Of a stretch of 64,000 nucleotides of DNA, positions 44,969-56,815 are shown one piece after another (the stretch's first letter is position 1; every line of letters starts with the position of its first letter). The notes below the pieces were generated by a model that was not told where the DNA came from, did no database searches, and saw only the letters and a list, made by a program, of their open reading frames with translations. Made by a program: the position numbers and the translations under genes. The stretch comes from Psococerastis gibbosa (lineage: Eukaryota > Arthropoda > Insecta > Psocodea > Psocidae). The stretch covers positions 44,746,888-44,810,887 of the forward strand of contig OZ020488.1 in the NCBI GenBank assembly GCA_963971405.1. The letters run 5' to 3'.

Positions 44969-45187
44969 GGTAGGTACTTGACTATGAAACGAAAGGTCAA
45001 GGCTTAAAATTAGAACTCCACCAGTTCTACTCTTCTTCTTCTTCATGAAATGCCTCTTCTATAAAAGATTAGATCGATAGACAGATATTTCGTGTATTTA
45101 AAAGTATTTTCACATCGTTTTGCAAGAGCATTATATCAAAAACTGTGTCCCCTCAAGCCGGAGCGTGTGAGGGTGGCACATCAGTTT

Positions 45188-45365
45188 GGTGGCTATTCCA
45201 TCTGTCAATATTCCGTCATTTGTGCATCAATAATTGATGAGATTTTTGTTTCAAGGAGACTATTATGTAAATACTTAACTTATCTATTATAAATTAAGTC
45301 ATAATATGGTAGAGACTTATTATTGATGCATAAATGACGGAATATTGACAGATGGAATAGCCGCC
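45188..45365 (+). mobile_element. Short MITE, GGCGGCTATTCCATC family, copy A
   Basis: About 50-base terminal inverted repeats (GGCTATTCCATCTGTCAATA, CCGTCATTTGTGCATCAATA) and an asymmetrical centre. Confidence 0.78.
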
Positions 45366-45469
45366 TATACAAGTAATATATTAAATATAAAAATTAACGC
45401 ATTCAATGCAGACTACGGTCCTTGTTATTGCAATCATACATTAAAATACAAAAAAATAGTCAATACCTT

Positions 45470-45686
45470 GTCGGGACATGTAGAGTAGTGGTACGGACTC
45501 CAACTTTCACCCGAAAGGTTGTTGGTTCGAGTCCTACACTTGCTACATTTTCTGGCGATGCTTCGGAGGGCATGTAAAGCAGGCGGTCCCGGGCCTTCCT
45601 AGTTGAGTGTAAGAGAGGGCTTTATAGCCCTAACTCCGCTAGGTTGGCTTAGTAATAGAACAAAAAGTCCTTATTTATTTATTTAT
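45470..45686 (+). repeat. tRNA-Glu-derived SINE S1, complete
   Basis: Complete copy; the B box reads GGTTCGAGTCC. It is followed directly by a small piece of another repeat (GGCGATCATCATGGCAATT). Confidence 0.88.
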
Positions 45687-45696
45687 AATAGACACG

Positions 45697-45830
45697 GAGT
45701 CATTGGCGATCATCATGGCAATTGTATCAGTACGAGCTTCCATCGTCCCTACGAGGGGGTAGAGATTGGGGATTTTCGCTTCGTCGTCTCTAAGACCATA
45801 AGGCATTACTCAGAAGCTCACCTACTTTGA
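45697..45830 (-). repeat. S2-related fragment
   Basis: GGCGATCATCATGGCAATT followed by CCATCGTCCCTACGAGGGGG and GGGGATTTTCGCTTCGTCG; related to the end and middle of the S2 body. Confidence 0.5.
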
Positions 45831-45939
45831 AGACTCTAGCAAATACCAACTAGACTATTCAGCGAGAAGTGGAGGTTTAGAATTAGATACATAGGATAAA
45901 TAACCACTGGACCTGGGCCTGCCTAGCTCATATGGGGAC

Positions 45940-46801
45940 CAAGCACGTAGCCAGGATTTTATTTGGGGGGGGGGGCTAACTACTAGGGGAATACTAGGAA
46001 TACTACTAGGAATACCCCCAGTAAAATGGTGGGTCCGCCCCCCCCCCCCGGAAATTTATTAAGAATTTACATACATGCAAAAACACACAGTTTTAGTCAG
46101 AGGTGATCCCAGACCTCAAAAAAGGGGAGGCACTTGTCTGTAGCGTGTATAATTTGGCGCCCCTCCATTAATTTTCATAAAAGTGCATAAAATGGGGAAA
46201 GCCGTTCTCACGGACGTACGCAGCCTTTATATTAATGACGTTAGTGTCCTTTGCGCATGAGCCAGAGGGTTCGGAGGATAGAAAGGGGGTTGCCCCGGGT
46301 AAATTTGTTTGAAAATTAGGGCTGAAATATTGGGATTTTACTCATATTCAGAGCAATAAGGTTTCTACAATATATTACAGGGAATTAATCAAATTACGCA
46401 CAAGGGGGGCCCGGGGTTCGCCCCCGGGAGAAAGTTTTTGAAAAATAGGGCTGAAATAGTGAGGTTTTACGCATTTTGAGTGCAGTTAGCACTTGGATTT
46501 TAGAGGCAAAGAATATAATTGCCTTCCAAAGGGGGGGGGGGAATTGCCCGCAGTGCCGGTCGCTGCGTCCGCCTCTGGTTTTAGTGTTTTTAGAGGGAGA
46601 AAATAATTACAGGTGAAACATTAAACTGAACAATGCAAGGATAAAAAAGTGGGATCACTACCAAACACAGAATATTGAATGTAAAAAATTCCTTTCATCA
46701 ATAAATCAGCTTCATAATAATATATACAAAAAACTCATTTACAATAATAATTTTTTGAGGGGGCTTCAGCCCCCAAAGCCCCCTCCCTGGCTACGTGCCT
46801 G
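45940..46801 (+). mobile_element. hAT-type MITE, family CAAGCACGTAGCC, composite
   Basis: 862 bases with ends CAAGCACGTAGCCAGGATTT and CCTGGCTACGTGCCTG; target duplication ATGGGGAC/ATGGGCAC. It contains a second complete element at 46098-46577 with its own duplication. Confidence 0.9.
46098..46577 (+). mobile_element. hAT-type MITE, family CAGAGGCGGTCCC, nested
   Basis: Perfect 8-base duplication GTTTTAGT (46090-46097, 46578-46585); ends CAGAGGTGATCCCAGACCTC and GCTGCGTCCGCCTCTG. Poly-G in the middle. Confidence 0.92.
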
Positions 46802-47040
46802 ATGGGCACCATAACTGTATTGCTGACCACAACGTTGTTAAAGAGAGTAGAGGTCAAGAGAGAGCGCCCCTCTACCAGTCCTCAAGATTAGATCCTCATT
46901 GGTTTGGCAACTTCTTGCTTCCTATAATTAATATAATGGACGGTTTATCAATATTGTTTTGTTGTTTGCTGAGTTTGTGCAAAAGGAAGAAATTAATAGA
47001 CTTTTTCTGCTATTACTAGGTGTGCAAAAGGAATAAATTT

Positions 47041-47115
47041 TAAGAATTTTTCTGCTATTACTAGGCCAACCTAGCGGAGTTAGGGCTACAAAGCCCTCCC
47101 TTACACTCTCTAAAG
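47041..47115 (-). repeat. SINE S1, 3' body fragment
   Basis: TATTACTAGGCCAACCTAGC and AAAGCCCTCCCTTACACTC match the SINE body; head and tail are missing. Confidence 0.7.
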
Positions 47116-47444
47116 TAGATAGAGAGGTGTCCGATAATCTCTTCAGCTTTGCGGTACGTTAATGGGAAAATAAGGAAATAAAAGGCGATAAAGAGTAAGA
47201 CTGAGAGTTAAGGCGCACCTGGCCACACCTTTGACTGCAGCGGAAGGCAATTCATACGATATTGACAGATAAGGCCTTTGACAAGCCGCTATCGCCGCCT
47301 TCCTAGGTATACAGCCCTCTGTCACCTAATATCAACAATACGACTATAGTCCACACTTACTGTCCCTTTTCAGGGGCGGATCTGCAACCTATAGTACAGT
47401 ACCTACAGTATATACACTGTAACTTATACATTGAACTAATACTA

Positions 47445-48358
47445 TTTGAAATGCATGGTCTGACAATAAATGTGACTAAAACCTGCTGTCTCCCCTTCAA
47501 TCTAAGAGCAGGATGCATAGAAGAGCCACTTGAAGTTAGATGCCACGTGTATAACTGACTTAGAAGACCCTATTTGCCATTGCCCAGCTATCACGAAAGA
47601 ATTGACAACTAAATACCTTGGCGTCCACTTCGATAGTGACATGAAATGGAGCTGTCACATAAAATCTATAAACGGTAAATGTCGAAATTTTTTAAGACAA
47701 CTGTTTTACCTTCGCACTGTCTGCCCAGAAAACATTTTAATCCATCTATACCACTCGCTGTGTGAATCTAGGCTTGCCTATGGGATCCAAGTGTGGGGTG
47801 GGACTTACATCACTAATTTAAGGTCACTTATAGTTACCCAAAAATATACAATTAGAACAATAGCCGGAAAACCAAGGATGTGTCCATCACTTCCCCTCTT
47901 TGCGTCACTTGGTCTATTCCGGCTAAGATACCTTTACCTATACAAGACTACAAGACAGAGACCGAGGCCAGTAAATACCAGACAAATTGAGCACTTCACA
48001 GTACCTAGAGCATATACAACAATTTTTACAAAGGCCTAACAATACCTAGCGCCAAAGACATTTAATCAACTAAAATTACGGCCTGGATCTCTGACCACAA
48101 ATAAATTTTCAAAATTTATTCGGGAATGGCTGATTGGACGGGAAGAGGTGGAATCTTTGTTTCAAATTATGGATTAGAAAGAGTATTTTCTGTGGACCTG
48201 TTATTAGCACGTAAGTTAATGTTAGTCGTTTTTTTCAAGGGTTTAATATTTTGTTTTTAAATTATTTATTTATTTATTTTTTAGTCTGTTATGGGCCATC
48301 TGGCCCTACAGTATTGTGTATTTGTATTTTCTAATACATCTTTTGATTGATTGATTGA
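47445..48358 (+). pseudogene. Jockey/CR1-like LINE, 3' half of ORF2 plus 3' end
   Basis: The C-terminal part of a reverse transcriptase: LTINVTKTCCLPF, a frameshift near 47545, then KYLGVHFDSDMKWSCHI, LYHSLCESRLAYGIQVWGG and LASLGL-like sequence to a premature stop at 48037. In the same frame the coding continues (QYLAPKTFNQLKLRPGS) to a TAG at 48174-48176. The 3' UTR ends in a TTGATTGATTGATTG tail at about 48340-48358, as in many Jockey/CR1 elements. The catalytic YxDD region is absent because of 5' truncation. Confidence 0.85.
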
Positions 48359-48469
48359 AAACTTTTTCAAACAGTATACAGTCGTGGAGGAAGGGGGAGG
48401 AGAGGGTCCAAGGTATTTCCCCCGCGAGAAAATTTTAAAATTGCCTTTAAATTTTTAATATACCTCATA

Positions 48470-48750
48470 TTATTTTATACGTTAGTTTAAGGAATGCTGT
48501 GTGATGGTCAAAATGTTCTATTTCGAGATAACATCAGATTTGCACGTTTTAAGTTCCTAGTGCCTGCCCACCGGCTACCTGTCTTTCAGTCTGTTCATTG
48601 ATTTGTAGCATTGTATACGCAAACAACTGGATTTTGACAAAGTTCTGCATGTTGGTCCCCAAAAACTATGTCTAGGCACCGTTATTTTTATTTTAAGCTA
48701 CTTCAAATTTGGGGGTTAATCCCCAAAACTTAAAAAAGTATTTTTTTTAC
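48470..48750 (+). repeat. Family G repeat, diverged fragment
   Basis: TGTGATGGTCAAAATGTTCT, TTTGCACGTTTTAAG and CTGTCTTTCAGTCTGT are recognisable but strongly diverged. This shows that the family has old and young members. Confidence 0.6.
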
Positions 48751-48770
48751 AGCTGCAACTATTGTATAAT

Positions 48771-48798
48771 AATATATATATATATATATATATATAGC
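48771..48798. repeat. AT dinucleotide microsatellite
   Basis: An uninterrupted TA run. Confidence 0.9.
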
Positions 48799-49650
48799 GT
48801 AAAGCTACCATAGGCAAACTGATATGTGAATATTACATATTTATATTATTGTACTATACGATATTATCATTTACCATGGACCTATTCTATCGGTTACGGT
48901 TATGTGGACTTACTGCAAACTGTTGTAGACGGTACCTGGGCAACTCGTTGCCCAGCGCGCTTATAGCAGTTTGCCGGGAAAAAAAAAAAAAAAAAAAGAC
49001 AATAGTGCACACTACACCAACCCCATTAAAAACTACAGCATTGCAACACTTAAACATACAACGCGTAAGCCCCAAAGGGCGTTGCGTTATGATTAAAAAA
49101 AAAAAAAAAAATGTGGACTTACACCTCCTATACTAATGAACAAAGGAAAGTATGCATGGGGTCACACTTATCGGTTTTTAGTTCGTGCACTATATTTCAA
49201 CATAGAAAATTTAAAATTTATTTATATAAAATATATTATTTTTTCGTATTGCTTGTAGGGTCCAAGCCTCGCTCAAGGCCTCGGGCCATTGACCCAAAAG
49301 GCTCGTTCTCTTAACGACCCTAAACTAATCTTTACTACTTAACCCGTGAAAATGGTAAATGGTAATGCTCTACCTACATAGTAATCTATTAACAAATACT
49401 CCACCCTACTATTGAGTATTGTCTACTGAACTACAGGCATTGTGACTAAATGTTTCGACTCAAAAAGGTTGAAACGCTCATGAATAACAATCTATGACGC
49501 TTTGTGCAAAAATCACACCTTCAAGGCTTCCCGTTTATAAGGGGTGACTTCCAGGCTTCAGCCGTGATATTCTACAGACTACACAAATTCCGACCTTCAA
49601 GTCAACACCCTTCCGTACCTGAGATCAGACCACCATTACCGAAAAACCAC
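48799..49650. other. No gene seen
   Basis: Contains poly-A runs and a GGGCAACTCGTTGCCC hairpin at 48938; the short Lys-rich frames come from poly-A. Confidence 0.45.
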
Positions 49651-49665
49651 AAGAATACACAAGGC

Positions 49666-50342
49666 CAAGCACGTAGCCAGGATTTTTTATTTGGGGGGGG
49701 GGGGGCTAACTACCAGGGGATCGGGGGAGGAGGGGGGGAGTGTACCCTTCTTCATAAAAGTGTATAAAATGGGGAAAGCCGTTCTCATGGACGTACGCAG
49801 CCCTTACATTAATGACGTTGTAGTGTCCTTTGCGCATGAACCAGAGGGTTCGGAGGATACGAAGGGGGGGGGGGGGGCGGGTTTTCTGAGCAAGAAAGTT
49901 TCTATATTACAGGGAATTAATCAAATTACGCACAAGGGGGGCCCGGGGTTCACCCCCGGGAGAATTTTTTTAGAAATAGGGCTGAAATAGTGAGGTTTTA
50001 AGCATTTTGAGCGCAGTAAGCACTTGGATTTTAGAGGCAAAGAATATAACTGCCTTCCAAAGGGGGGGGGGGGTGGGGAATTGCCGGTCACTGCGTCCGC
50101 CTCAGGTTTTAGTGTTTTTAGAGAGAGAAAAAAATTACAGATGAAACATTTAACTGAACAATGCAAGAATAAAAAAGCGAGGTCTCTAACAAACACAGAA
50201 TATTGAATGGAAAAATTACTTTTGTCAATAAATCAGCTCCATAATAATACAAATATGCAAAAAACTTATTTCACTCATTTACAATAATAATCTCTTTTTT
50301 TACACTTCAGCCCCCAAAGCCCCCTCCCTGGCTACGTGCCTG
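49666..50342 (+). mobile_element. hAT-type composite MITE, family CAAGCACGTAGCC, second copy
   Basis: Same ends as 45940-46801; target duplication CACAAGGC/CATAAGGC. It carries the same nested CAGAGGC element at the same internal junction (CCTCAG then GTTTTAGTG near 50107), but an internal deletion removed the nested element's left end. Confidence 0.9.
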
Positions 50343-50874
50343 CATAAGGCAAAACTACCGAGCAAGGTTAAAAGTCAGAATCGCCCCAGTACCCTATGGG
50401 TGTTGTCCTTGGCTAGATACAGAACTGGTAACCTTAAAAGGCGTGAGAATAGCCTTGTGACAGATATTTTGACTTGTTGGCAACGACTACCAATTCGAGC
50501 CGGACTGTGCGTGACGCGGTGGCACTAGTTTATACTGAAAGGGAAACGAATTAGTGCAAGGTCTAAGTTTTTGTTGGAATATGGGACAAGGTTAGATTTC
50601 ATACCCTTAATGCTATTGTCCACTAAGAGGGATGTTTGGTTCAATTGGCTTCTGACGAAATAATTTTGAAACTTCTTTGGGACAGCAATGTGTACCTAGG
50701 TATTTCAACCATTCTTTTCATTCTTTTTGTTCATGGCATGGTATTGAGCACCTCTTAAATACGATGGTTTAGTAGATTTTCCAGGCTAAATTCAATCGTA
50801 TTCTCAGTTCTCACCAGAACTCAATATGCACAATATACGCTCCCTTTGTTTCACAGTAACGTACAACGTTTTCG

Positions 50875-51426
50875 TAAAACATGCCTGAAGGTAGAAATCA
50901 CAGATCGAAAGGTTTAGCAGATAAATTATTTTTTAGTAATTTTACATGAAAATTGAGTTATTTTTATTTTTTTACTCCCAGAAGCAAACTATCAAGGGGC
51001 AAGCGATTCCATGCATTTTGTTAACATTAATAACGAATACAATATATGTGAATTTAAAAGAAACCGTTGGAGCCGTTTTTGAGAAATAATTTTTTTAGAC
51101 GTTTTTTTGGAGTTTTTTGAGAATAAACCCCCCCCCCCCCCCAAAATAAAAACAATTGGTCTCGAGGTATGATTTTTGTGAACCTACCTGACAAATTTCA
51201 TCAAAATCGACCGTGTAGTTTGCCCGGAAATCGACGCACTGACAGACAGACAGACATACAGACAGACAAACAGACAGACATACAGACAGAGCGACAGACA
51301 GACATTTCGTAAAAACCACTTTTTTGGGTTCCTGGGACCTCAAAACGTGTAAATCCGTTGAAATCTCGGAATCGAAAATTTCGACCATCGCAAAGCTTTC
51401 CTTATACTACGTATAAATTGGAAAGT
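50875..51426 (-). repeat. Family G repeat, 3'-truncated
   Basis: Minus-strand copy holding the hairpin start, GTCT run (51240-51305) and body, but lacking the poly-C and 3' hairpin part. Confidence 0.85.
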
Positions 51427-51429
51427 AAT

Positions 51430-51781
51430 AATATTCCTTTTTTATTTCATTAACAAGCAATTTATAAATGTTTTGGCTCTTTTAAGTTGTAGAAGATTAC
51501 TTGGTGCATCATATAATCGAGTATTTTTACTTTTCGGTTTTGTAGTTCTTCAAAAAATTCCATTTTGCGCGAAATTTTAGTCCTCGCTGGTTTTTATGAA
51601 ACAATAATTTATTAAGATACCAAAATTTTTAATATATTCTATTATATGATGCATGCAAGTAGTCTTCTACAACTTACATGAGCCAAATCTTTAATAACTT
51701 GCTGTTTTAATTTAAAAATAAATAAAAAGTCAATAAAAACCACAAATTTTGAGGTGCTAATTTTCCACGTAGCATGTCCTC
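51430..51781 (+). mobile_element. Palindromic TTAA-type element, left-truncated
   Basis: The arms TTTTGGCTCTTTTAAGTTGTAG and its inverted copy are present, and the right end TAGCATGTCCTC is followed by TTAA. The left outer arm is missing next to a family G repeat. Confidence 0.7.
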
Positions 51782-52332
51782 TTAAGCATAAAATAAATAA
51801 ATAAGTGACTATTTATTTGGGAACAAACAAAATAAAATGTAAATCTTATACAAAAAATTAAGTAGGTTACTATACAATTTTAATTCCTTCATGGTACAAT
51901 TTTGTTTTACTAAAACCCCGTATTTCTCAACGAATAAGTCCAAATATTTTGAAACCTCGCCGTAACGTCTCACAAATTAAAATTCGTCACACAATATTAG
52001 GGTTTCAATACATTTACTGTGACAAGCGAGCCTCACACTTTCAGTTTTAAAATTGGGTTTTTATCCAGTGTTTGTGACCTAGTTTTTGTGGGAAAGTCAA
52101 TAGATGGACCACTGAATTCATTGTTTTTAAAAACATGTTGTTTACACTTCCCTTTCTGTATAATTTTGTAATGGAGGAGAGACCTTGAATATGTAGGGCA
52201 AAAACTGATTTGGACTAAGAAGTGGGACAAGAAGCTTAACCTAGCCTTGGGCCCTTATGGGTTTCTCAGTCTCTACACTTAGTATCTTTCGGGAAGTCCA
52301 CTTTGTCAATACATTTTTTACTTTGACTTGAC

Positions 52333-52893
52333 TTATGGTGGCTGGGTGGGTCCGGGGGGACCTTTCGCCGCGTACACACAAGCTCGCCATCTCTTTCGGT
52401 CATGCGCCGTCTCTCTCCAGCTCTGACGATCAATGCCCGCTTTATCTAGGTCGACCATGGCCTGGTCGAACCATCTTCTTCGTGGTCTTCCTCTTCCTCT
52501 CTGACCGTCAGGCAATGCGTCTAGTACTCTTAGAGGTGCTCTGGAACGTTCCATCCTCGCTACATGGCCAAGCCATTGGAGTCTTCGAGCTCGGAGTTCG
52601 GATAGCACATCCGCTGATTTGTATAGCGCATACAGTTCTGCGTTGTGCCTGATGCGCCATCCTCTCTCGTCCATTACACCTCCAAATATTCTGCGGAGCA
52701 TCTTTCGTTCGAAGACCATTAGTAGGTTTTCATCCCTTTTCTTTAGTGCCCAAGCTTCAGCTCCATATAAGAGGACTGGGCGGACTAGGGTCTTGTACAG
52801 TCTTGTCTTTGTTGTCCAGGAGAGTAAACGTGATCGGAATAGGCTACTCGTTTGGAAAAAGGCAACGTTTGCCGCCTTTACACGGCTCTTCAC
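52333..52893 (-). pseudogene. RTE-like LINE, C-terminal RT fragment (different subfamily)
   Basis: 186 codons matching the C-terminal region of the RTE copies: KAANVAFFQTSSLF, LLYGAEAWALKK, ERKMLRRIFGG, RARRLQWLGHVARMERS, GRGRPRRRWFDQ and GPPGPTQPP. The protein is clearly diverged from the 12-kb and 21-kb copies, so it is another subfamily. The 3' end runs into an AAGTCAAGTC tail (52319-52332). It has no catalytic motifs and is 5'-truncated next to a GTAAAAA-rich stretch. Confidence 0.85.
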
Positions 52894-53234
52894 ATCTACA
52901 CTTTTTACTTTTTACTTTAGTACACATAATAAGAAAAGATTTTGAGGTGCTCCGCAGCTCAAATTAATCATTTTTAGCTTAGCGTCTGACCCAATACCGC
53001 ATTTGGATGAGTCGGTAGGTTTGAAAATCAGACGAATAGGCTGTGGTCTGTGGTCACACTCACAGGGGCGGATTTGGCTTTGTGTGGATTAGGCACTGCC
53101 CTTCTCGCGGACAATAATAATTATTGAAGGCATAGTGAGAGAGGGGGGGGGGGGTTGTTCACTAATAAAACCACTATTTTTTATTGAATTTTTTTTATAA
53201 TCAACCTACTTTCTTCTCCTTAACTAAAATGTTT

Positions 53235-53478
53235 TTGCTTTCGAATTTATACGTAGTATAAGGAAAGCTTTGTTTTGTGATTCCGAGATTTCAACGGATT
53301 TACACGTTTTGAGGTCCCAGGAACCCAAAAAAGTGTTTTTTACGAAATGTCTGTAAGTCTGTTTGTCTGTCAGTCTGTCTGTCTGTCGGTGCATCGATTT
53401 CCGGGCAAACTACTCGATCGATTTTGATGAAATTCACCACGTAGGTTCATAAAAATCATAACTCGGGACCATTTTTTA
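53235..53478 (+). repeat. Family G repeat, 5' fragment, head-to-tail with the next copy
   Basis: The first 240 bases of the repeat, ending abruptly where the next copy begins. The CGAAATTTTCG segment is partly lost. Confidence 0.85.
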
Positions 53479-54332
53479 CTTTCAAATTTATACGTAGTAT
53501 AAGGAAAGCTTTGTGACGGTCCAAATTTTCGATTCCGAGATTTCAACAGAATTACACGTTTTGAGGTCCCAGGAACACAAAAAAGTGGTTTTTACGAAAT
53601 GTCTGTCTGTCTGTTGCTCTGTCTGTCTGTTCATCTGTTTCCGGGCAAACCGCTCGGTCGATTATAATGAAATTCGGCATGTACGTTCACAAAAATCATA
53701 TCTCGAAACCATTTCTTTTATTTTGGGCCAATTCAATTTGGGGTGGTTTTATTCTCAAAAAACTCCTAGAAAACGTCTAAAAAATGTATTTCTCAAAAAC
53801 GGCTCCAACGATTACTCTTAATTCACATATAATGTAGTCGTTATTAATATTGATAAAATACAGGGGGTCGTTTGTCTCTTAATAGTTTGCTTCTGGGTGT
53901 AAAAACATAAAAATAACTAAATTTTAATGAAAAATGACTAAAAAATAATTTTTCTGCGAAACCTTTCTATCGATGATTTCTACCTTCAGGCATGTTTTAG
54001 GTGTTAAATTGAGTAACGAAACGGAACTGGTTACTTTCCCATAAAACTATTTGGTTTTGTAAAAAATTTTTTTTTTGAAAAAATGATAGAAAATTCACGC
54101 TCAAATGCTTTGCTTGCTCTGCCATTATTGCTGTGTGGTAATGTTTTGGTCTGACCTATCTAGAATTTACCTCCCCTCCAGTGGGGTTAGATGGACAACC
54201 CCCCCCCCCCCCCCCCCCCCGAGGTATCGGAAATTTAACTATAGGAAAATTATTTACCATGAAATTACTCATTTTCTCTATCTACTAATTTTGATAAATT
54301 GGAAAGCATGTTCGAGTAAACTCGGACCGGTT
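53479..54332 (+). repeat. Family G repeat, complete copy
   Basis: A complete copy with a poly-C tract (54200-54220) and 3' hairpin ending CGGACCGGTT, followed after a few bases by another copy in the same direction. Confidence 0.86.
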
Positions 54333-54339
54333 ATTGTTA

Positions 54340-54989
54340 TTGCTTTCCAATTTATACGTAGTATAAGGAAAGCTTTGTGATGGTCGAAATTTTCGATTCC
54401 GAGATTTCAACGGATTTACACGTTTTGAGGTCTCAGGAACCCAAAAAAGTGGTTTTTAAAATGTCTGTCGGTCTGTCTGTCGCTCTGTCTGTCTGTTCAT
54501 CGATTTCCGGGCAAACTACTTGGTGGATTTGAATGAAGTTTGGCATGTAGGTTTATAAAAATCATACCTCGAGAACATTTTTGTTATTTTGGGCTAATTC
54601 AATTTGGGGGGTGTTTTATTTTCAAAAAAACTCCCAGAAAAACGTCTAAAAAAATTAAGAACGGCTCCAACGATTTCTTTTAATTTCACATACATTGTAG
54701 TCGTTATTAATTTTGACAAAATACAGGGGGTGGCTTGCCCCTTGATAGTTTGCTTCTGGGAGTAAAAAAATAAAAATAACTACATTTTAATGAAAAATGA
54801 CTAAAAAATAATTTTTCTGCGAAACTTTTCTATTGATGATTTCTACCTTAAGGTACGTTTTAGGTGTTAAATTGAGTAACGAAACCGAACAGGTTGCTTT
54901 CCAAGGAAAGTATTTGGTTTTGTACAAAAAAATGTTTTATGAAAAAATGATAGAAAATTCACGCTGAAATGCATTGCGTGCCCTGCCAA
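54340..54989 (+). repeat. Family G repeat, 3'-truncated
   Basis: Third copy of a direct array of three. It ends at GTGCCCTGCCA, short of the poly-C tract. Confidence 0.85.
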
Positions 54990-55139
54990 CTCAGCCCTAT
55001 ATCAATAATGTAGCGGAGCATTTGCCATTTGTACTTGCGATATTCTAACGAAGGCTAGTCACATGTGTCATCCATGTTAGAACAACTTATCCCATATGTA
55101 GACGCCCATGAATATGCCAGTGTGGGAAAATTAAAATCG

Positions 55140-55350
55140 GAAACTTTAACTAACATAATCCGGTCATGTATTGAGGACGAAAAATATTCTGCATGTAATA
55201 ATCCAAGGGAAGATAGAAGAACTGAGGGCAGGAGAAGAACATCCTGGTTGGAAATCCAGAAGCAATGGTCTGACTTCCCTTTTCAGTGCAGCAGACTCCA
55301 AGGTCCACATTGCCATGATGATCGCCAATCTTCGTTATAAGAAGCATCTA
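55140..55350 (+). pseudogene. LINE C-terminal relic with AMMIANLR-type end
   Basis: Plus strand: HVIIQGKIEELRAGEEHPGW and, in the neighbouring frame, EGRRRTSWLEIQKQW, then FSAADSKVHIAMMIANLRYK. These are the G-R-R-R-T-S-W-L ... I-A-M-M-I-A-N-L-R end of a LINE ORF2, split over two frames. The upstream part, 55065-55140, is unrecognised. Confidence 0.65.
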
Positions 55351-55668
55351 AGAGATGAACAGTCTTCATTGTATTGTAGATATTGAAGTATAACTATACG
55401 GTGATGAGATTTATGAGAATTTAAGAAATCCATGGAATCTGCATTGCATCGCGCAGTATGGAACAAACATTTAAATATTTCGTAACATTTTATGGGGCAT
55501 TTTAAAATGTTGGCAAATATGAGGGAAAATGTCTATAGTGCAGGTTGTAAAAGAGCCAAACATTGTTGTGTTGACACGGCCCGATAACACGCTAGTGCAT
55601 AAATCCCTAAACCGTTCTTTGTCGGCATACGATAATCTGCCGTATACTGCTACGATTCCAGTAAAACA

Positions 55669-56815
55669 ATGATAAAAAGGGAGCCTATATAGTCACACCA
55701 AATATCACGTCGTTATAAATTCTTATCATACCATACACATATAAGGCATATTATATTTTTAAAAAATGTAACAAAAGAACCAGTGCGAGTGCAAGCTTTC
55801 CTTCTTATCAATTAGTCCTCTTCTTCTTCTAATGCCTCTTCTACGATTTCAGTAAACAAGAACCGGTCCGAGTTTACTCGAACATGCTTTCCAATTTATC
55901 AATTAGTAGGGAGAGAAAATGAATAATTTCATGGTAAATAATTTTCCTATGGTTAAATTTCGGGGGGGGGGGGGGTGTCCACCTGACGTCACTGGAGGTG
56001 AGGTAGCCCCAATATATTTAAAACACATTACAACACAGTAATAATAATGGCAGGGCAGGCAATGCATTTCAGCGTGAAGTTTCTATAATTTTTTCAAAAA
56101 AAATTTTTTTGCGCAAAAGCAAATAGGTTTTTGAGAAAGCAAACTGTCCGGTTTCGTTACTCAACTTAACACCCAAAACATGCCTGAAGGTAGAAATCAT
56201 CGATAGAAAAGTTTCGCAGAAATATTATTTTTTAGTCATTTTTCATTAAAATTAAGTTATTTTTATTTTTTTACCCCCAGAAGCAAACTATCAAGGGGTA
56301 AGCGACCCCCTGCATTTTATCAACATTAAGAAGGACTAGAATATATGTGAATTCAAAAGAAATCGTTGGAGCCGTTTTTTAGCCCAAAATAAAAAAAATG
56401 GTCCCGAGGTATGATTTTTGTGAACCTACATACCAAATTTCACTCAAATCCACCGAGTAGTTTGCCCGGAAATCGACGAACAGACAGACCGACAGCCCGA
56501 CTGACCGACAGACAGACATTTCGTAAAAAACACTTTTTTGGGTTCCTGGGACCCCAAAACGTGTAAATCCGTTGAAATCTCGGAATCGAAAATTTCACAA
56601 AGCTTTCCTTATACTACGTATAAATTGGAAAGCAATAATGAAAAGGGAGCCTATATAGTCACACCAAATATCACGTCGTTATAAATTCTTATCATACCAT
56701 ACACAAAATGTACAAGGTATATTAATTTTTTTTTTATTAACAAAACCTGTGCAAGCTTTCCTTTTTATCAATTAGTCTTCTTCATCTTCTAATGCCTGTT
56801 CAACCGTAGATTGAC
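55669..56815 (+). repeat. Direct duplication of about 180 bp flanking a family G repeat
   Basis: GGGAGCCTATATAGTCACAC, ATATCACGTCGTTATAAATT, CTTATCATACCATACACA and GTGCAAGCTTTCCTT...TATCAATTAGTC occur in 55669-55855 and again in 56634-56815. Confidence 0.8.
55858..56635 (-). repeat. Family G repeat, nearly complete
   Basis: Minus-strand copy from AAGAACCGGTCCGAG to the AATTGGAAAGCAA hairpin end. It lies exactly between two direct copies of an unrelated segment of about 180 bases (55669-55855 and 56634-56815). Confidence 0.86.
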
